Origin: Lophius americanus
Lineage: Eukaryota; Chordata; Actinopteri; Lophiiformes; Lophiidae
Assembly: GCA_037951165.1 (NCBI GenBank)
Contig: JBBDHG010000032.1
Location: 10,552,501-10,616,500 of the forward strand
Length of the DNA stretch: 64,000 nt
Direction of reading: 5' to 3'
Positions within the stretch are counted from its first letter, which is position 1. Every line of letters begins with the position of its first letter. Both the position numbers and the translations under genes were made by a program. Under the pieces are notes generated by a model that had not been told where the DNA came from, made no database searches, and saw nothing but the letters and a program-made list of their open reading frames with translations. This document shows positions 1 through 12,900 of the stretch, in pieces.

Positions 1-560
1 CTTTCCCTCTGACACTTTTGCAGACCTTATCATCGCTTGATCTTGTGTTGACCTTTACAAAAGAATCAGCGACCTTGGTGAAAAGTGACAGATGATTTGC
101 TGTCAGGTATACGTTCCCTCAGAACCACTGCTTGGTTTATCAAACTCAAACCACATACCAGGTACACAGGAAAAGGGCACGATGGATCCCCGGTTCAGAT
201 GAAAGCAAACCACAGGTACCCTTAATTACAGTCTGTTCTTTGACTTGCTTGCGTCCTTTTCCACCATCAATTGCTAAACTACCACTGGATGATAAAGGAA
301 AAGGATATTGTAGCTTTTCTGTTCAAAACTCATTGCATGGTATTATGTGTGCCTCATTCAATGCATTGCGCTAGTGAAAAAAATGATGACATCACAGAAA
401 ATCCTTTGACTATACCCCTTTTCAAGCATTCCTCCAAGATGAGAAAAGCTGAGCTGATGTAATAAAGCCGTGCATATCATGACTGGCTGATCAAAGCTTC
501 TGTGTTTTTGATCTGTTAATCCTTTATTGTCGTCACCGAGAAAGAAAATATCTATGGAAT
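1..560 (+). other. Possible 3' end of an upstream gene, with polyA signal
   Basis: The window opens with a pyrimidine-rich stretch ending in CAG at 21-23. It is followed by a short open frame from 24 to a stop near 95. A consensus AATAAA lies at 461-466 with GT-rich sequence about 30 bases downstream, the arrangement of a plus-strand cleavage and polyadenylation site. The open stretches at 132-374 and 271-462 show no recognisable domain. It could be the last exon and 3' UTR of a gene that starts outside the window, or chance. The product is not recognised. Confidence 0.2.
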
Positions 561-2040
561 AAATATTTCTCTTTGTATATTATTTTATTTGAAGCATTTA
601 TTGGTTTAATATCTATATCATAGACATTTTAAATTATGCATAAAATGACCAATAATTCGGTCAAGCATGTTTTTAGAAGACGAAGACGCTTGTATTTGTC
701 AGATCATACGAGGAGTACAATGTAGCCAAATTTGTTCTGTGCATTTACCCATACTTCATATTTCATATTCTATATTTAAGGGAAAATAGTCCGTTTTAAT
801 TTGGTTAACTCAAGCTTTTGCTGAAGCATGTTTTTAGAAAACTATTTGACCCTCATTAGATTTTTTTGGTTGCATCAAGTCACTTAATTCTGTTTATAAG
901 TCCTCCAAAAAATGTATTACTTATAGAACAGGTGACTCAAAGTGTGCTCAAACTAACAGTCGAGCGGGCGTTAAATTACCGGAACTTGGTTTTAGATAAT
1001 CTATATTTAATCCAAAACCCAATAGTTCCCTTTTTTTGTAAAAGCCCCTTTTTTCCATCAAGTTTAATTTAAGTCCATCAAGTTTAATATCAGGTAGTTT
1101 ATACATAATTGATACGAATGTTGTAAAGAAAAGCCATATCTCAATATTAAGAGATAAAATGAATGTCTCCAAAACTTACTGGTCTGTTTCTTGATACATG
1201 CCGTACCCTTCCAACAAATTATACAAAATCCAGAAGGTGGTTTCTGCACAACAGAGAGAATGTTGAAGTGGCTAGTCAAAAAAGAACTCCTGGATCCACT
1301 TCTTCATCCTTGTCCACCTGAGAAAGTAATGTAGTTTCACCTGCCACATTCAACAAGTTATTATTGCAAATATCTGTAAATGAAGTTTGTGCAATTCTAA
1401 AATAAAAAATAACAAAAACAATAAACGGAAGAGTCAGCATTTCCTGATCCACTGGTGGGATTCTTCATCAAATGTAATCAGTTGTTCCCATCCACTGACG
1501 TCTAACTCTGATATAGGTATAATGGAAATATCTCTATGATATTTTTTCCTGGCAACAACTTTAAAAAATAAAGCAAACTCACTTATCCTCCTTGGAGGAT
1601 GTGATTAAGATGGCTTGTCCTTGAAATGGAGCACGTCAGAATTATTCTGGAAGAGCATGTCATCGGTGGAACACTGTGAAGAATCCTTAGGAAATGTTTT
1701 ATTTGTTGCATTCCTTTCCTGAAAATGAATGAGATGAAGAAGACACAAAGGGCTACTTCAGTCTCATGACATAGCCTTATCCCATGTCAGACAGTGAGGG
1801 TCTGCTGCCCCCCTGTGCTACACGAGCGTATGACTCACCAGGAACACATGGTTTGTTTCTCCTCTCATTTTAGCATCTGGTGAGAAACACGCAGAAATAT
1901 GTGAATTTAACTAGAATAACATGGAAGAGAAAACTGGAGCTGAGTTAAATAACCTGGAATTTAATTTTACTTAAAAATCAATAAAAACGATCCATGGATG
2001 CGACTTATTGAGTTCTTAACAGATTCAGAACACATTACAG
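560..2040. other. Intergenic, no gene seen
   Basis: AT-rich DNA with only short, unrelated open frames on both strands and no recognisable domain, splice pattern or well-defined repeat. I see nothing supportable here. Confidence 0.5.
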
Positions 2041-2054
2041 ATAATAACTATTAC

Positions 2055-2088
<34 letters not shown>

Positions 2089-2202
2089 CAACTATTATTA
2101 TATGTTTATGTTAATCATATAATAATAATATATAATTGTATAATATATATAATATATATAATATATATAATATATAATATATATATATATATATCTGTTA
2201 AC
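2041..2202. repeat. ATT/TTA and AT microsatellites
   Basis: A run of ATT/TTA triplets at about 2049-2090 is followed by interrupted AT dinucleotides at about 2120-2202. It is a simple low-complexity tract; the tyrosine/isoleucine-rich frame across it is an artefact. Confidence 0.9.
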
Positions 2203-2364
2203 ATATAACAGATTTATCTCTTTTGTATATATATATAAAGATAAAGATAAAAAATAATTTATCTTATAACAGAGATAAATAACAGGCTTTATATTCAGTG
2301 TTGGTGGTTTGCCAGAGCGTCTGATCATAACATATAAGTGTTAAATTGAAAAAGAATTAACTTT

Positions 2365-2415
2365 ATACAAACATTATTCAAGCATTAAGAACAAATGCTT
2401 GAACAATGTTTGTAT
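2365..2415. repeat. 22-bp inverted repeat (hairpin)
   Basis: The arms at 2365-2386 and 2394-2415 are reverse complements at 21 of 22 positions, with a 7-base loop. It could be a small palindromic transposon remnant, a structured 3' UTR element of a minus-strand transcript, or chance. It lies about 15 bases beyond the stop of the minus-strand open frame that ends at 2431. Confidence 0.75.
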
Positions 2416-2430
2416 CAATGTTTATACATC

Positions 2431-2621
2431 CTACATGCAGGATGGAGGATCCATCCTTACTGATCCGTGGAGCTCAAAGCTGTTGTTCGTCTGCTCTGAC
2501 AGGACTGATGGAGATCTAGATCTGGTTGAGTCTTCCATCCTTGGCTGAGTTGGTAACGTTGATGATACGGATTCCTGCTCATCTTCGCTGTACATGTACA
2601 TGAAAATCACACATGTAAATA
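2431..2621 (-). CDS. Possible terminal exon, hydrophobic segment plus Ser-rich tail
   Basis: On the minus strand a long T tract ends in AG just before 2621, which looks like a good splice acceptor. The frame then stays open to a TAG at 2431-2433. It encodes a short hydrophobic stretch (motif FTCVIFMYMY) followed by an acidic and serine-rich tail of about 50 residues (SEDEQESVSSTLP near its start). This would fit the end of a small single-pass membrane protein. No upstream exon was found and the family is not recognised, so it may be a chance frame. Confidence 0.22.
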
Positions 2622-3590
2622 CTATTAAAAAAAAAACAAAAAAACAATACAAGAACTATTTACAGGTATGCAACGTGTTTGCAAAGATACTTCAAAACAT
2701 TTACAAAGGGATTAATAAGCATGGGTTAGAATTATAATTTGCATAAGTCAGAATAGTACACCGTATGATTATGCACATATATGAAGTTTACGACTGTGAC
2801 TATTGTCAACAATGTTAACATGTGCTTTACATCCATAATAAATAAAGTCACACATGAAAAACATAAAGTTTACGAAAGGCGTAGAGTAGCAAGCACAATC
2901 GTCAAACAACTCTCCTAGACAACACTTAGACCACAAGACTGTGATTAGTCATAAGGTTGTATGTGAATGACGGCTTGAATGGTTGCCGCGTTTCCTGATG
3001 AGCATGTGGCACTTTGCATGGCAGCTTCTATCCTCCCTGTGTGAATGGGTGAATGCTGGCTCACAATGTAGAGCGCTTTGAGGTGTCGAGCAGACTAGAA
3101 AAGCAATGTATAAGAAGAGTGAATTTGCCATTACGTGTATTTATTTGGTCAAAATGAACATTACAGGTAATTTTAAACGAAAATTTTGGCTGATAATTCC
3201 TCCAGTCAAATCAACGCTTAACAGTAACTGACTTCATTTCAGATGGTTTTTAGTATTATGTACCTTATATAAACAAATGTTTGTGATGTAACTACACATT
3301 ACTCCCACGTCACGCGTTTCATAAGCAGCGGCGTTGGAGCGAGTCAAGATAGTTGACCTTATTTTACTTATTTCCCCATTTAGATGAAACATTTACACAA
3401 AAAAAATTTGTTGTAAGATAATGAAACAATATATGATATACCACAATAAATAACAAACAAACGAGTCTTGAAAGGGTGCTAAAAGCAGTAGATGAATCGT
3501 TATTAGATTTAGCATTTTAATTAACAAAACGTAATTTAAGCAGAAGCGGAAGTAGGCTACAGTGAATCATCTTGTTTCACCCATGGGCCT
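2622..3590. other. Intergenic DNA with a fish repeat fragment
   Basis: No gene is seen. The piece at about 2960-3090, containing a 'gagcgctttgag' motif and 'gtgaatgggtgaatgctgg', resembles a common fish interspersed repeat. The minus-strand frame at 2949-3131 lies inside it and is not a gene. The rest is AT-rich. Confidence 0.4.
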
Positions 3591-3599
3591 CTTCGCGCC

Positions 3600-3700
3600 C
3601 CATCCTCTAACCAATGAACGAAGGCGGTACACTTACTAGGGCCGCGGAGTTCGCGGGAAACCGGTCCCTGTCGCTCATTGAACATAAATGGACTACAGAC
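3600..3700 (+). promoter_or_regulatory. smarcad1 promoter: CCAAT box and E2F-type site
   Basis: GC-rich DNA about 260-360 bases upstream of the smarcad1 start codon contains CCAAT at 3611-3615 and TTCGCGGGAAA at 3650-3660. The latter matches the classic E2F site (TTTSSCGC, overlapping on both strands). No TATA box is evident. An E2F site would fit the S-phase role of SMARCAD1 in restoring silent chromatin after replication, but activity is inferred from the motif only. Confidence 0.5.
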
Positions 3701-3961
3701 AGTTCCATTGATATTAAATCAGTCTTTCATGAATATGTCAATTTTAAATTATTACGGTACAAAATGAAGCAGTGACGCAGCGTATAACCTCCATATTTCC
3801 AGGACTGCCAGCGGCTTATAGGCTAACACTCAAAGCTCGCTAGCTCTGCTCTCACGTTGGCTAACCGGAACGACTTGCTTCAGTCTACCGGACAGAGAGA
3901 ACACCACCGGCTATCCAGAGACAAAGGGCTACAGCTGTCAAGCTCGAAGAAGGATCTTAAG

Positions 3962-6900
3962 ATGAGCAGGTTCAACCTAGATCGTTTTCGTTTTGACAAG
4001 AAGGCACCGGCGTCAACAAACGAAGAGCAAGGTAGCGGCTCCCAAAGTCCAGAATCTGAGAAGGAGAATAAACCAGGTAATAATCCAGGTAACCGGCAGA
4101 GGCTAAAGCTGGCTTACCGGGACGGTACCCAGATGTGTCGCACATAGTTCTACCTAGTATACCAGACTAGCCAATGGTGGCTTGCAGAATTTTCCTGCAA
4201 GTCAGTAACTATGTCCATCCATTGAAGCCTCACAGGAGAACATCCTGTCATAGAACATGATGTGCATTGATTGAAATTACAAATCATTATTAACAATGAC
4301 ACAATAACATATGAATTTGATTTCACGTGATATCACCCCGTTTTGGTCCACGTAGTTCATATGAAGAAACAAAGGGAGAAGCAGATTATGATCCTTAATA
4401 GCGCAGTCTTTGGCCTGGGTCCTGACACACATCCACCATCTCTAACATATAACTCTATCCACCATCTTTAATATCTATTTCCATCCACCATCTCTAACAT
4501 TTAACTCTATCCACCATCTTTAATATCTATTTCCATCAACCATCTCTAAAATCTACCTCTGTCCACATCCCTATTATTTACCACTGTCATGATCTCGAAT
4601 ATCTTTCTCCATCCACCATCTCTAATATATCTATCAATCATCTCTAATATTTGTCTCTGTCGGCCATCTCTAATATCTAGTTCTTTCCACCACCTCTCAG
4701 ATCTATCTTTATCCACCATCTCTGACATCTACTTTTATCAACCACCTCTAATATCTCTTTCTATCCAACATCTCTAATAAATATCTCGTTGCAATCAGAC
4801 TGTTAGAGTTCTGTCATTATTTGGGAGTGATCTATGAAGACATGGTCTTAAGAGTATTAGCAGATGGCACTCTGTTATCAGCCTACAAGCTAAATAATTA
4901 TATTAGATAGTCCTGGCCTAGAAAAACTAAGTATCTTCACGATATCTGAATAGTTTCACAGTACTGCTAAAGAGCACAATATTGAAATTGAGGCCAGAAA
5001 GCTGTACTTGATTACACCAATGTAGACCCAACATTATCCTTGAGGGACTAGAATACAAGGCCCAAAATTTGAAGTTGTGTGTATAACATTAAAAACACCT
5101 GCTTCATTTTATGTAGGTCCCCCTTATTTACACTAAAACAGCTCAGTAATGCACTATGTGTTCAGACAATCTTCTGTCAGGCTGCTCTTAATGCTAGCCT
5201 TTGTTCCTGCTGAGCACCAGTGAGCCGAACTATACGGCCCAGTCGACCAGTCATTTTACGTTCATCCACAAGAAAACAAATTGATTGCAGATGGACAAAA
5301 TAGGATGGTTAGTAAGTTAATCACCAAATTGACTCGTGAAGTCATCTAGCAAATTTATCATTCTAGGATCATTAAAATATGTCTAAGTCCAATGATATGC
5401 ATGGGCTAACTTGTTTTAAACACATTTTTTCCAGCTCCAATGAAACCTGTCAAAGCCCAACACAAGTCCAATGTCAGAGGAGTGGTTTTTGAGGATGTCT
5501 TAAGTATCGACTTGGAGGAAGATAACCACCTCTCTGACACAAAGACCAAAATATCATCAAAAAGGAAATCTAAGTAAGTATAAAGTCAAATCTGTACTTG
5601 GATGACGGTTCTGATAGGAGTGTTTTCAGAACGCACACCCGAATAATATGCCACAAGTAAAAATGGCTGCAGTTTCATCATTTGACTGTATTCTTGAATG
5701 AGGTCTTGCTAGATTAAAGAGGCTATAAAGTTTCTTTTCAAAGTGTCAGAAACATTCTACGAGAAAAAGGAGGGGGTAGGTTGGCCTTTGAATTCAGTAA
5801 GAATTGAAGAATTGAAGTGAGTTTCAATTTAAGATTTAATCATCTTGTCATCCTAAAAGCCCAGATCCACGTCACAGACAGAGGTCGTTGATTCGTTCAT
5901 TCTCTATTGCCCCTTATCCTGTTCAAGCCGGCGGGGGCTGGATCCTATCCCAGCTCTTTAATAACTTCATTCATGCTCCATAAATGGTGAAGTCTCTGGA
6001 TCTGATCCACTTTGTAGTTGTGGGATTCACCAATAAGCATAAATGCATCGTCAAAGTTCTACAGCGTTTTTTTGATTTGTCCACAGCGTATCTCGGCTCC
6101 GGACGTTTTTTCCTGGACGTATTTGTAGAGTTCATATTTTCCTTATTTTTCCACTTAATTCCTTGAGCGTTCACATTTAAAAACAATCTGTCCGCTGTGG
6201 TGTAGATCATTAAATGCCGGCATCTTACACGTGAGAAGCGTCACCGGGTACGTGTTCGCCAGGGATTATTCTAAAACACCGTTTACATGCAGTGGTTGCT
6301 TTCCGAACTTCTTTCCGAAAAGGCTCCGACTTCTGCTCCAGCAAAAGGAATGTAATCTCATTCGGAGAATTGTTCACATGCAGGATTATCCATCTTCTGA
6401 GAGTCTGTCCATGTAAACCCACCTAATGAAAGTGAAATTCCATGTCCAAAAACAATGTGATGTGTTTCATCTGTAGAAAAACCACAGCCAAATCATCTAA
6501 AAGTATGGATGCGCATCATTCTGATGAGGAGGACGGTGAAACGGAGGAGAAAATGAACAGACTGCTGGAAATCTTCCCTCAGTTGACCAGGACACAGCTA
6601 ATGGACGTGAGTTGAGAAATCAGAGGCTTGTCAACACATTAGCAAGCTTTTAGTGTAATTATATTGTAATTGTAACTGTAGAATTCATTTATTCATAAAA
6701 AATCCATCATTTTTCATTACTCGTATTTTACCTGTTCAAAGCTCCTTATTCTTGTCGGTTCTTCTTCCGGTCCGTTCACAGGTCATAGGAAGCACCAGCA
6801 CAATCGACGGGGCTGTGGCTGCGTGCCTTCTACAGTACGGAGATAAAGAAGGTACGTGTGTGAGCTTCAGAGGACGGTTCCTGCTCAGATCCACATGAAC

Positions 6901-9900
6901 AAGGATGGAAAACCTTTCTCAAAAGCTTTCTTGTATAAAGGAGGCTTAGCTAATTGCTAGACTAACGAGTCCCGCACAAAGTCCATGAAGAACCAAACTT
7001 TATTAATAAGCTTTGTTGTGTTTGTTCTATATGATGAATGTTCAGTTCTCTCTCAGGACCATTATGCAAATTCAAAACACAACGCTAGATGTCAATGTGG
7101 AGCCTGTTCAAAGGGAGGAAAGTGGGAAATAATTACACATGATCCGTCCTAGATCAAGGCAAGAAGAGAAAGCAGGATGGATCCAGCAGTTCTCAGGACG
7201 GCGGTGAGCTTCAACCCAAAAAGAAGAGAAGGTCATCAGTGGTAAGATTTTGAAGGCGGCCTCCTTTGTTAAAAACCTTAGCATCACTTGAGAACATTTC
7301 CAAGGTGCTGTCGTTCTTTTTAAGTACAACTGAAGTTATTCGACTTGTCTGCACTGTCATGCTGCGTCTTCCTTTGGTTCACTAGGGATTTAAAACTCGA
7401 ACACTGCTTTTAAAAAAAAAAGTGTTTGTGCTTTGTAACCTCATGCTCCAGATTCTGTCACTGTTTATCACGGGCCAACTTCATCCAATCATATCAGCGA
7501 AAAAACAGATGCAGTAGAATGGAGACGTTTGTAGAGCCATTTGGTAACAACGTGAGGAAAAGAGTGAAAACCTTTTTTCCCACTGGGGGGGAAAGAAAGC
7601 GCTATTCATTTCTCTGCTCTTGCTTTGATGAAGGAGTTTTTTCATTTCTGATGTTACAACTCCTTCAGGGTAAATCAGCCACCAGCTCGTCAAATTTACA
7701 CCATGCCTTCAGTCGCAAGGACAAAGATTCATCAGAACCACCGTGGTTTGAACCTAAGCCCATAATCTGAAGCCTTTCAAGATGTATTCATGGTAGAGAT
7801 ACATGATGTCTCTCTTTGAGGGAGAGAGTGCGAGTACTTACATTTCAGTGCTCTGACATGAATGCTTAATATTAAACCTAGACTTTCAAAATATGTTTAC
7901 TTTTCATCAGATATTTCTTACACCAAGGCTGAAGCCTGGTAATTCTGTGCAACGGGCTCCCAATGTGCCTTTTCATCCAGTAGAGCTGCTCTCCAGTATA
8001 ATTCCCTGTGATGTAGTAGAAATCTCATATTTGGGCATTAGTTTGCTGAGGAGGCAATGAAATCCTGGATTATGTAAAGTCAAAAACGGCTGATAATCCT
8101 CCCATAAGGGAGGTTTGACACGCCCACTCTTCTTCAGAGCTTCTCTCAAATAAGTTGTTGATGAATACAACCACTGACCTTGTTGGAATCACTGAGATAA
8201 CTTTTTCTTTGTGATACGACGATATATAAATTAAATGCATCCACCTTGATTTGATTTGTTTACTTCGACAGAAATCACAGATAAATGTTTGCAAATACAG
8301 ATGAGAAAAAAAATTTAAATTTTTAGATCAATCTTCAAAATACTTTGAAAATTGCTTTATCATTCCCTCTTTAAAATGTCAAAAAAAACATTAAAAAGAC
8401 TCTTCCCTGAAACCACCCACCTATCTTTTATTTACTGCATGTAAACAAATAACACATTTGGCATTCCTTTCAAGTTCCGTTTTATTTTTTACAGAAAGAA
8501 GTTATAACTGGTGAGATTTGGCTCCCTTTGAGTTTTTACCTCGTATTCATTCCAAAAGGTTTCTGATGAAGAAGAAGCGAATGAAGACAACGAGCCGAGC
8601 TGGGAGAAACAGGAGAACATGGTCCGAAAACTTCAGAGGAAGTTTCCTGACCAGGACAAGGAGGTGATCACAGACATTTGTTTCTCTCGGAAACGTATCC
8701 AGCTATTTAATTGTAAGATAAGGTTTAGTCCCGCGTGATTCTGCCCACTCACACAGTAACGACTCTGCATAACATAAGTGCTCTCATGTACTGCTGTCGT
8801 TGTGTGTAACCGAGCCTCTGGTGTTTATAACGCTGGTTCAGTTCAGCTCTTCTCTCAGTTTTACTGAATGCAGCAGCAGCTGATTTGGAGCTAAACTCAT
8901 ATCTACTCTGAGGAACTCTGGAGCAAGAACTCCTTACCCAATTTTCCATTTAAGAGATTAAACCAATTAATTGAGAACTCCTTATATTTGAAAAGATGTC
9001 TATATTCAGCACAAATAGTTTCTATTTTCAACTGAACAACAGAGAGGAAGAACATGGAGGGGTTCCTCTTCAGTTGTTATGTGTTGACACGGCTCTCATC
9101 CGTGTGACATATTAAATTCTTAAATATATTCAAACCTCTATGTAACTTTATTTTTGAAAGTTGCTCTATGGATAATGCAATTCTTGTCAAAAATTAAATC
9201 CAGGCAGTGAGAATAAAACCATGAACAATCTGTCGGTGTGGACTATTTAGATGACAACATATCCAGTTTAACTTATCAGAGCGATAGCTATGCTGTGTTT
9301 GTACCAGGAGAGGACTTTCAATCGTCGGCCGACCACAGTGACAAAAGAGTTTTTCTAGGCTAACCCTTGATCCGTCTGTCTTGCTGCAGGAGCTGCGGAT
9401 GGTGCTGCAGGAACACAACTGGAATGTGGAGGATGCGCTGCAAGTTCTAGAGATGTTTTCAGATCCTGGTATGTACGGAACAACCGTCTTCTCACTGACC
9501 TCTAGCTCATATGTAACTAATGATCTTCCTCATTGATGCTGTTTCAGGCAGTACTAGCTTTGATTCACCGTCGGCAGAAGAGAAGACGAGCGAAGACAAG
9601 TCACAGAAGGACCATAGACGGATGAAGCAGGACAAAGATCATGGAGAGGATAAAAAAAAGAGGGATGATATGGACCACAGGAATATTACTGAAACGGAGG
9701 ATAGTAGTAGCGATACAGATGTCTCAAAGGACAGTGGGGACAGCGACTCAGAGGACAGCGAAGGGTCCACAAAGAAAAGTGGCTCTTCTAACATGTTGAA
9801 CTGGCACTCAAAAACTTCTGACTCTGTATCCCCATCCTCCTCCAGTCAGAAAACAGCTACCTCTTCTTCTCGGAATCCGCAATCCTCCTCTTCCTCCTCC

Positions 9901-12900
9901 TCTGCTGCTCAGATGCTGTCCAGGTTTGCCAGCGGGACCAGTCTAGCTAAGAAACAGGCAGCAGAGACCAGGAGGTTGGTGCGCGCTTCGAATCAACACG
10001 TCAGTTCGGACGGGGAGGATGAAGAAGACGCAGTCAACAGTGAGTTTGAGGACTCCGAGGAGGAGCTGGACACTAAAGGAGGCATGACGGATGTGAAGAA
10101 GGAGATTCTGTCGTTCTTCCAGAATTCATCCATAGACGAGTTGTCGCTGATCGCTGGGTGCTCGGTTAAAAAGGCCCAGAGGATTGTGGAGCTGAGACCC
10201 TTTAAAAGCTGGCAACGCCTGGTGAGAAATGGCGTGTGTGTGCTTGTGTGTGTGTGAGAGTATTACACATGTCAATCATCTTTAGTGTAAAGACATTCCT
10301 TGCAATCTATTGAATAGTAGAACTTTTTCACTGGTGAAAACTGTCCTTCTGTTTGTTCTTCTGGAGATCTGTTAATATTAACGATTGATGACATTTTTAC
10401 TGTCTTTAGATGAATCAAACTCAACACTAAGGTAAAATTGTGGCCATCTCTTAAATAAAATGTCTGTCTAGTTTTCAGTAATAAACAGTTAGAGCCACAA
10501 GTCGGATGTGTTAGCTGTGATCAGAGATGTATGACGTCAGGAAAACTCGGCCTTCTACTTTTCTAAGCAGGGGCACCAGTGAACAGATTGGGCGATCTAT
10601 TCACTGTACCTGTTTGATTTTGCTGGAATCAGCGCATACTTTCTGGATACTCGACAACATTTTTGTAGTTCCAATCATATGTTTTTCCATCTGCAGGTTG
10701 AAGTTATCCATAAGAACAATGGACTGTCAGAGGACTTGCTGCTGGGCTGCAGAGTCGTCCTCAAAGAGCGAAAGGTCGTTCTGGGGCTGATGTCCAAATG
10801 TCAGACGATCTCCTCAAAAATGGTCAAACGGGTCACCGAGGTGATGGAGAGGGGCAGAGGAGCTATGAAACAGCCTCACACCCTCAACAGCCAGTGAGTA
10901 CAACAACACAGATACGGATATTATGCTTAAACCGGTGAATAATAAGACAATGGTTATACCGGATCATCTGATCAGCTTCTTAACGTAACGATGGAGGGCT
11001 GTATGAGCAAAGCATGAGGACACAGCAAATATGATGATGATGATGATGATGGACAAGTGAAATATGATGTTAAATGTGATCAGCCACAACATTAGAACTC
11101 TTCACTACTTAAAGATAAGATCAAATGTATTGTCCCTGAAGGAATATTTGCGTCCGTCAGCGGTGCAGTCGTACACTCTGTGCGCGTATGTAGTATGTTT
11201 TAAGATGAAAAGGGGCGCCAGTGCTTTTTACAGATAAATTGTTAAAGGCAAGAAGGTCATACAACATGTACAGCTATTTGTGAATGTGCGAAAACCATTG
11301 ATTGCACTTGACCTCTTGGTATTGCTCATTGTAGAGTATATTGCACATTACATTGCACATGTGTGTAACCCGAGACAACATTTACGATGAAGCTGTTGTC
11401 AGGAGCTAGAACTGAGCTGTTAGTTTAGTATTGAAATTTATGTTGGGAGGGAAGTCGGTCGACTGTTGGTGGTAATGTCTGATTTGTGTACATCAACAAT
11501 TTTCAATCAGTCAATCAAACTTTATTCACATAGCGCCAATTCACATCTGTTGTCTCAAGGTGCTTTCCAGAAGAACGAGCAGGTGTAGACCCAACTCTTT
11601 ATGTAGATATCTTAAAGAGACTAAACAAACTCCTCTGTGAGCGAGCACTCGGCGACAGCGATGAGAAGAAACTCTCTGCATCGTTCTGAAAGGATTCTCA
11701 TGTTCTGTGTTTAGCGCAGTCAAAAAGAAACGTCTCCATATTATTGTGTCATTTATGAGGAAATGACATTAGAACCGGTAACTGGTTTTGGATATTGAGC
11801 ATTGAACTCTTTCTGAACAAATCCAACTAAACATTGATTGAAAACATGAGTCATGTAACTGAGTAAAAAGATGTCAAGCTCAGGGCGCCCCGCCGCTGCT
11901 AAATTATTACTGCATCAGAATTTTATGAAATGTCACGTAGTCTTAATTACACGACTCTGCAAGGTCTTTTAATTTGACACGACAATGACGACCCAACCGC
12001 GGACCGCTTTAGAGTTTGGGAGACACGCACCGGAAGAGAGGAAGGGTGAGAGACGAGTAAGGAGAAAGAGAGCGAGAGAAAGGTAGATTTAACGAGCTAA
12101 CGTTAAGTTAGAGAGATTTTACAGTTTAAAAAGATGGTCCACTTAACCTAAGTTATAAATGATAGCAAACTCAGTGGGCTTAATATAAATACCCGGTGAA
12201 GTCCAAAGTCTAACAAAATCTAATCTAGTAAATGTTCTGAATCAGTTTGCTTCTGTTCACGGGTTAAATCTGTTAGGTGTGTTGACACCTAACTTCTTTT
12301 TAGCTTTAGTTCCTGCGCAAAACACAAGTCAAGAAAAACTACGTGCTCTGAACCAGGCTGCAGGCTTTGCCACCGAAACACATATTGTGGGTCAGTCTAT
12401 ATACGTATTAGTTGTAAGTATAAGTAATTAGAAGTATTAATATTTGTAAAAACAGTAAGTGCTCTGAACCAGACTGCAGTTTATATAAGTATTGGTCCTA
12501 GAGGAAACACTGCAAGCTTCAGAGGAGAATGTGGATCCAATTATTCTAAGTATTATTATTCCTGAAGCCCCTCGTTTGCAGGTTGTTGTTTTTTTGCCAA
12601 ATGTGTGTTTTCATGGTCTAAAGTTCTTTTCAAAATGCTTGCAATGCTACAGCATGAAGCATCAAACGTTTTGGGGATCTCCTTGCAGGAAATTAATATA
12701 GTATTTGAAAGAACTGAACATAAGGATTTTGTTGTATTTCCCATGGTGTAAAATGACCTGAAACTCAAACCATTTTGTGTTTGAACCTTATAACGCGCGG
12801 TATTCTTCTTCTGAGTCTGTTGGTTGTTTTCTCAGGCTCCAGCTGAAACCTTACCAGCTGATTGGTCTGAAGTGGCTGCTGCTGTTGCATGAGCACAAAC

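Noticed and set aside
2949..3131. 60-codon minus frame with Cys/His residues, zinc-finger-like at first glance
   Set aside because: Cys/His spacing does not fit a finger, and the DNA resembles a common fish interspersed repeat.
3857..3961. In-frame extension upstream of the smarcad1 ATG
   Set aside because: It begins at TTG, and the family N terminus (xxFNLDRFRF) starts exactly at the ATG at 3962.
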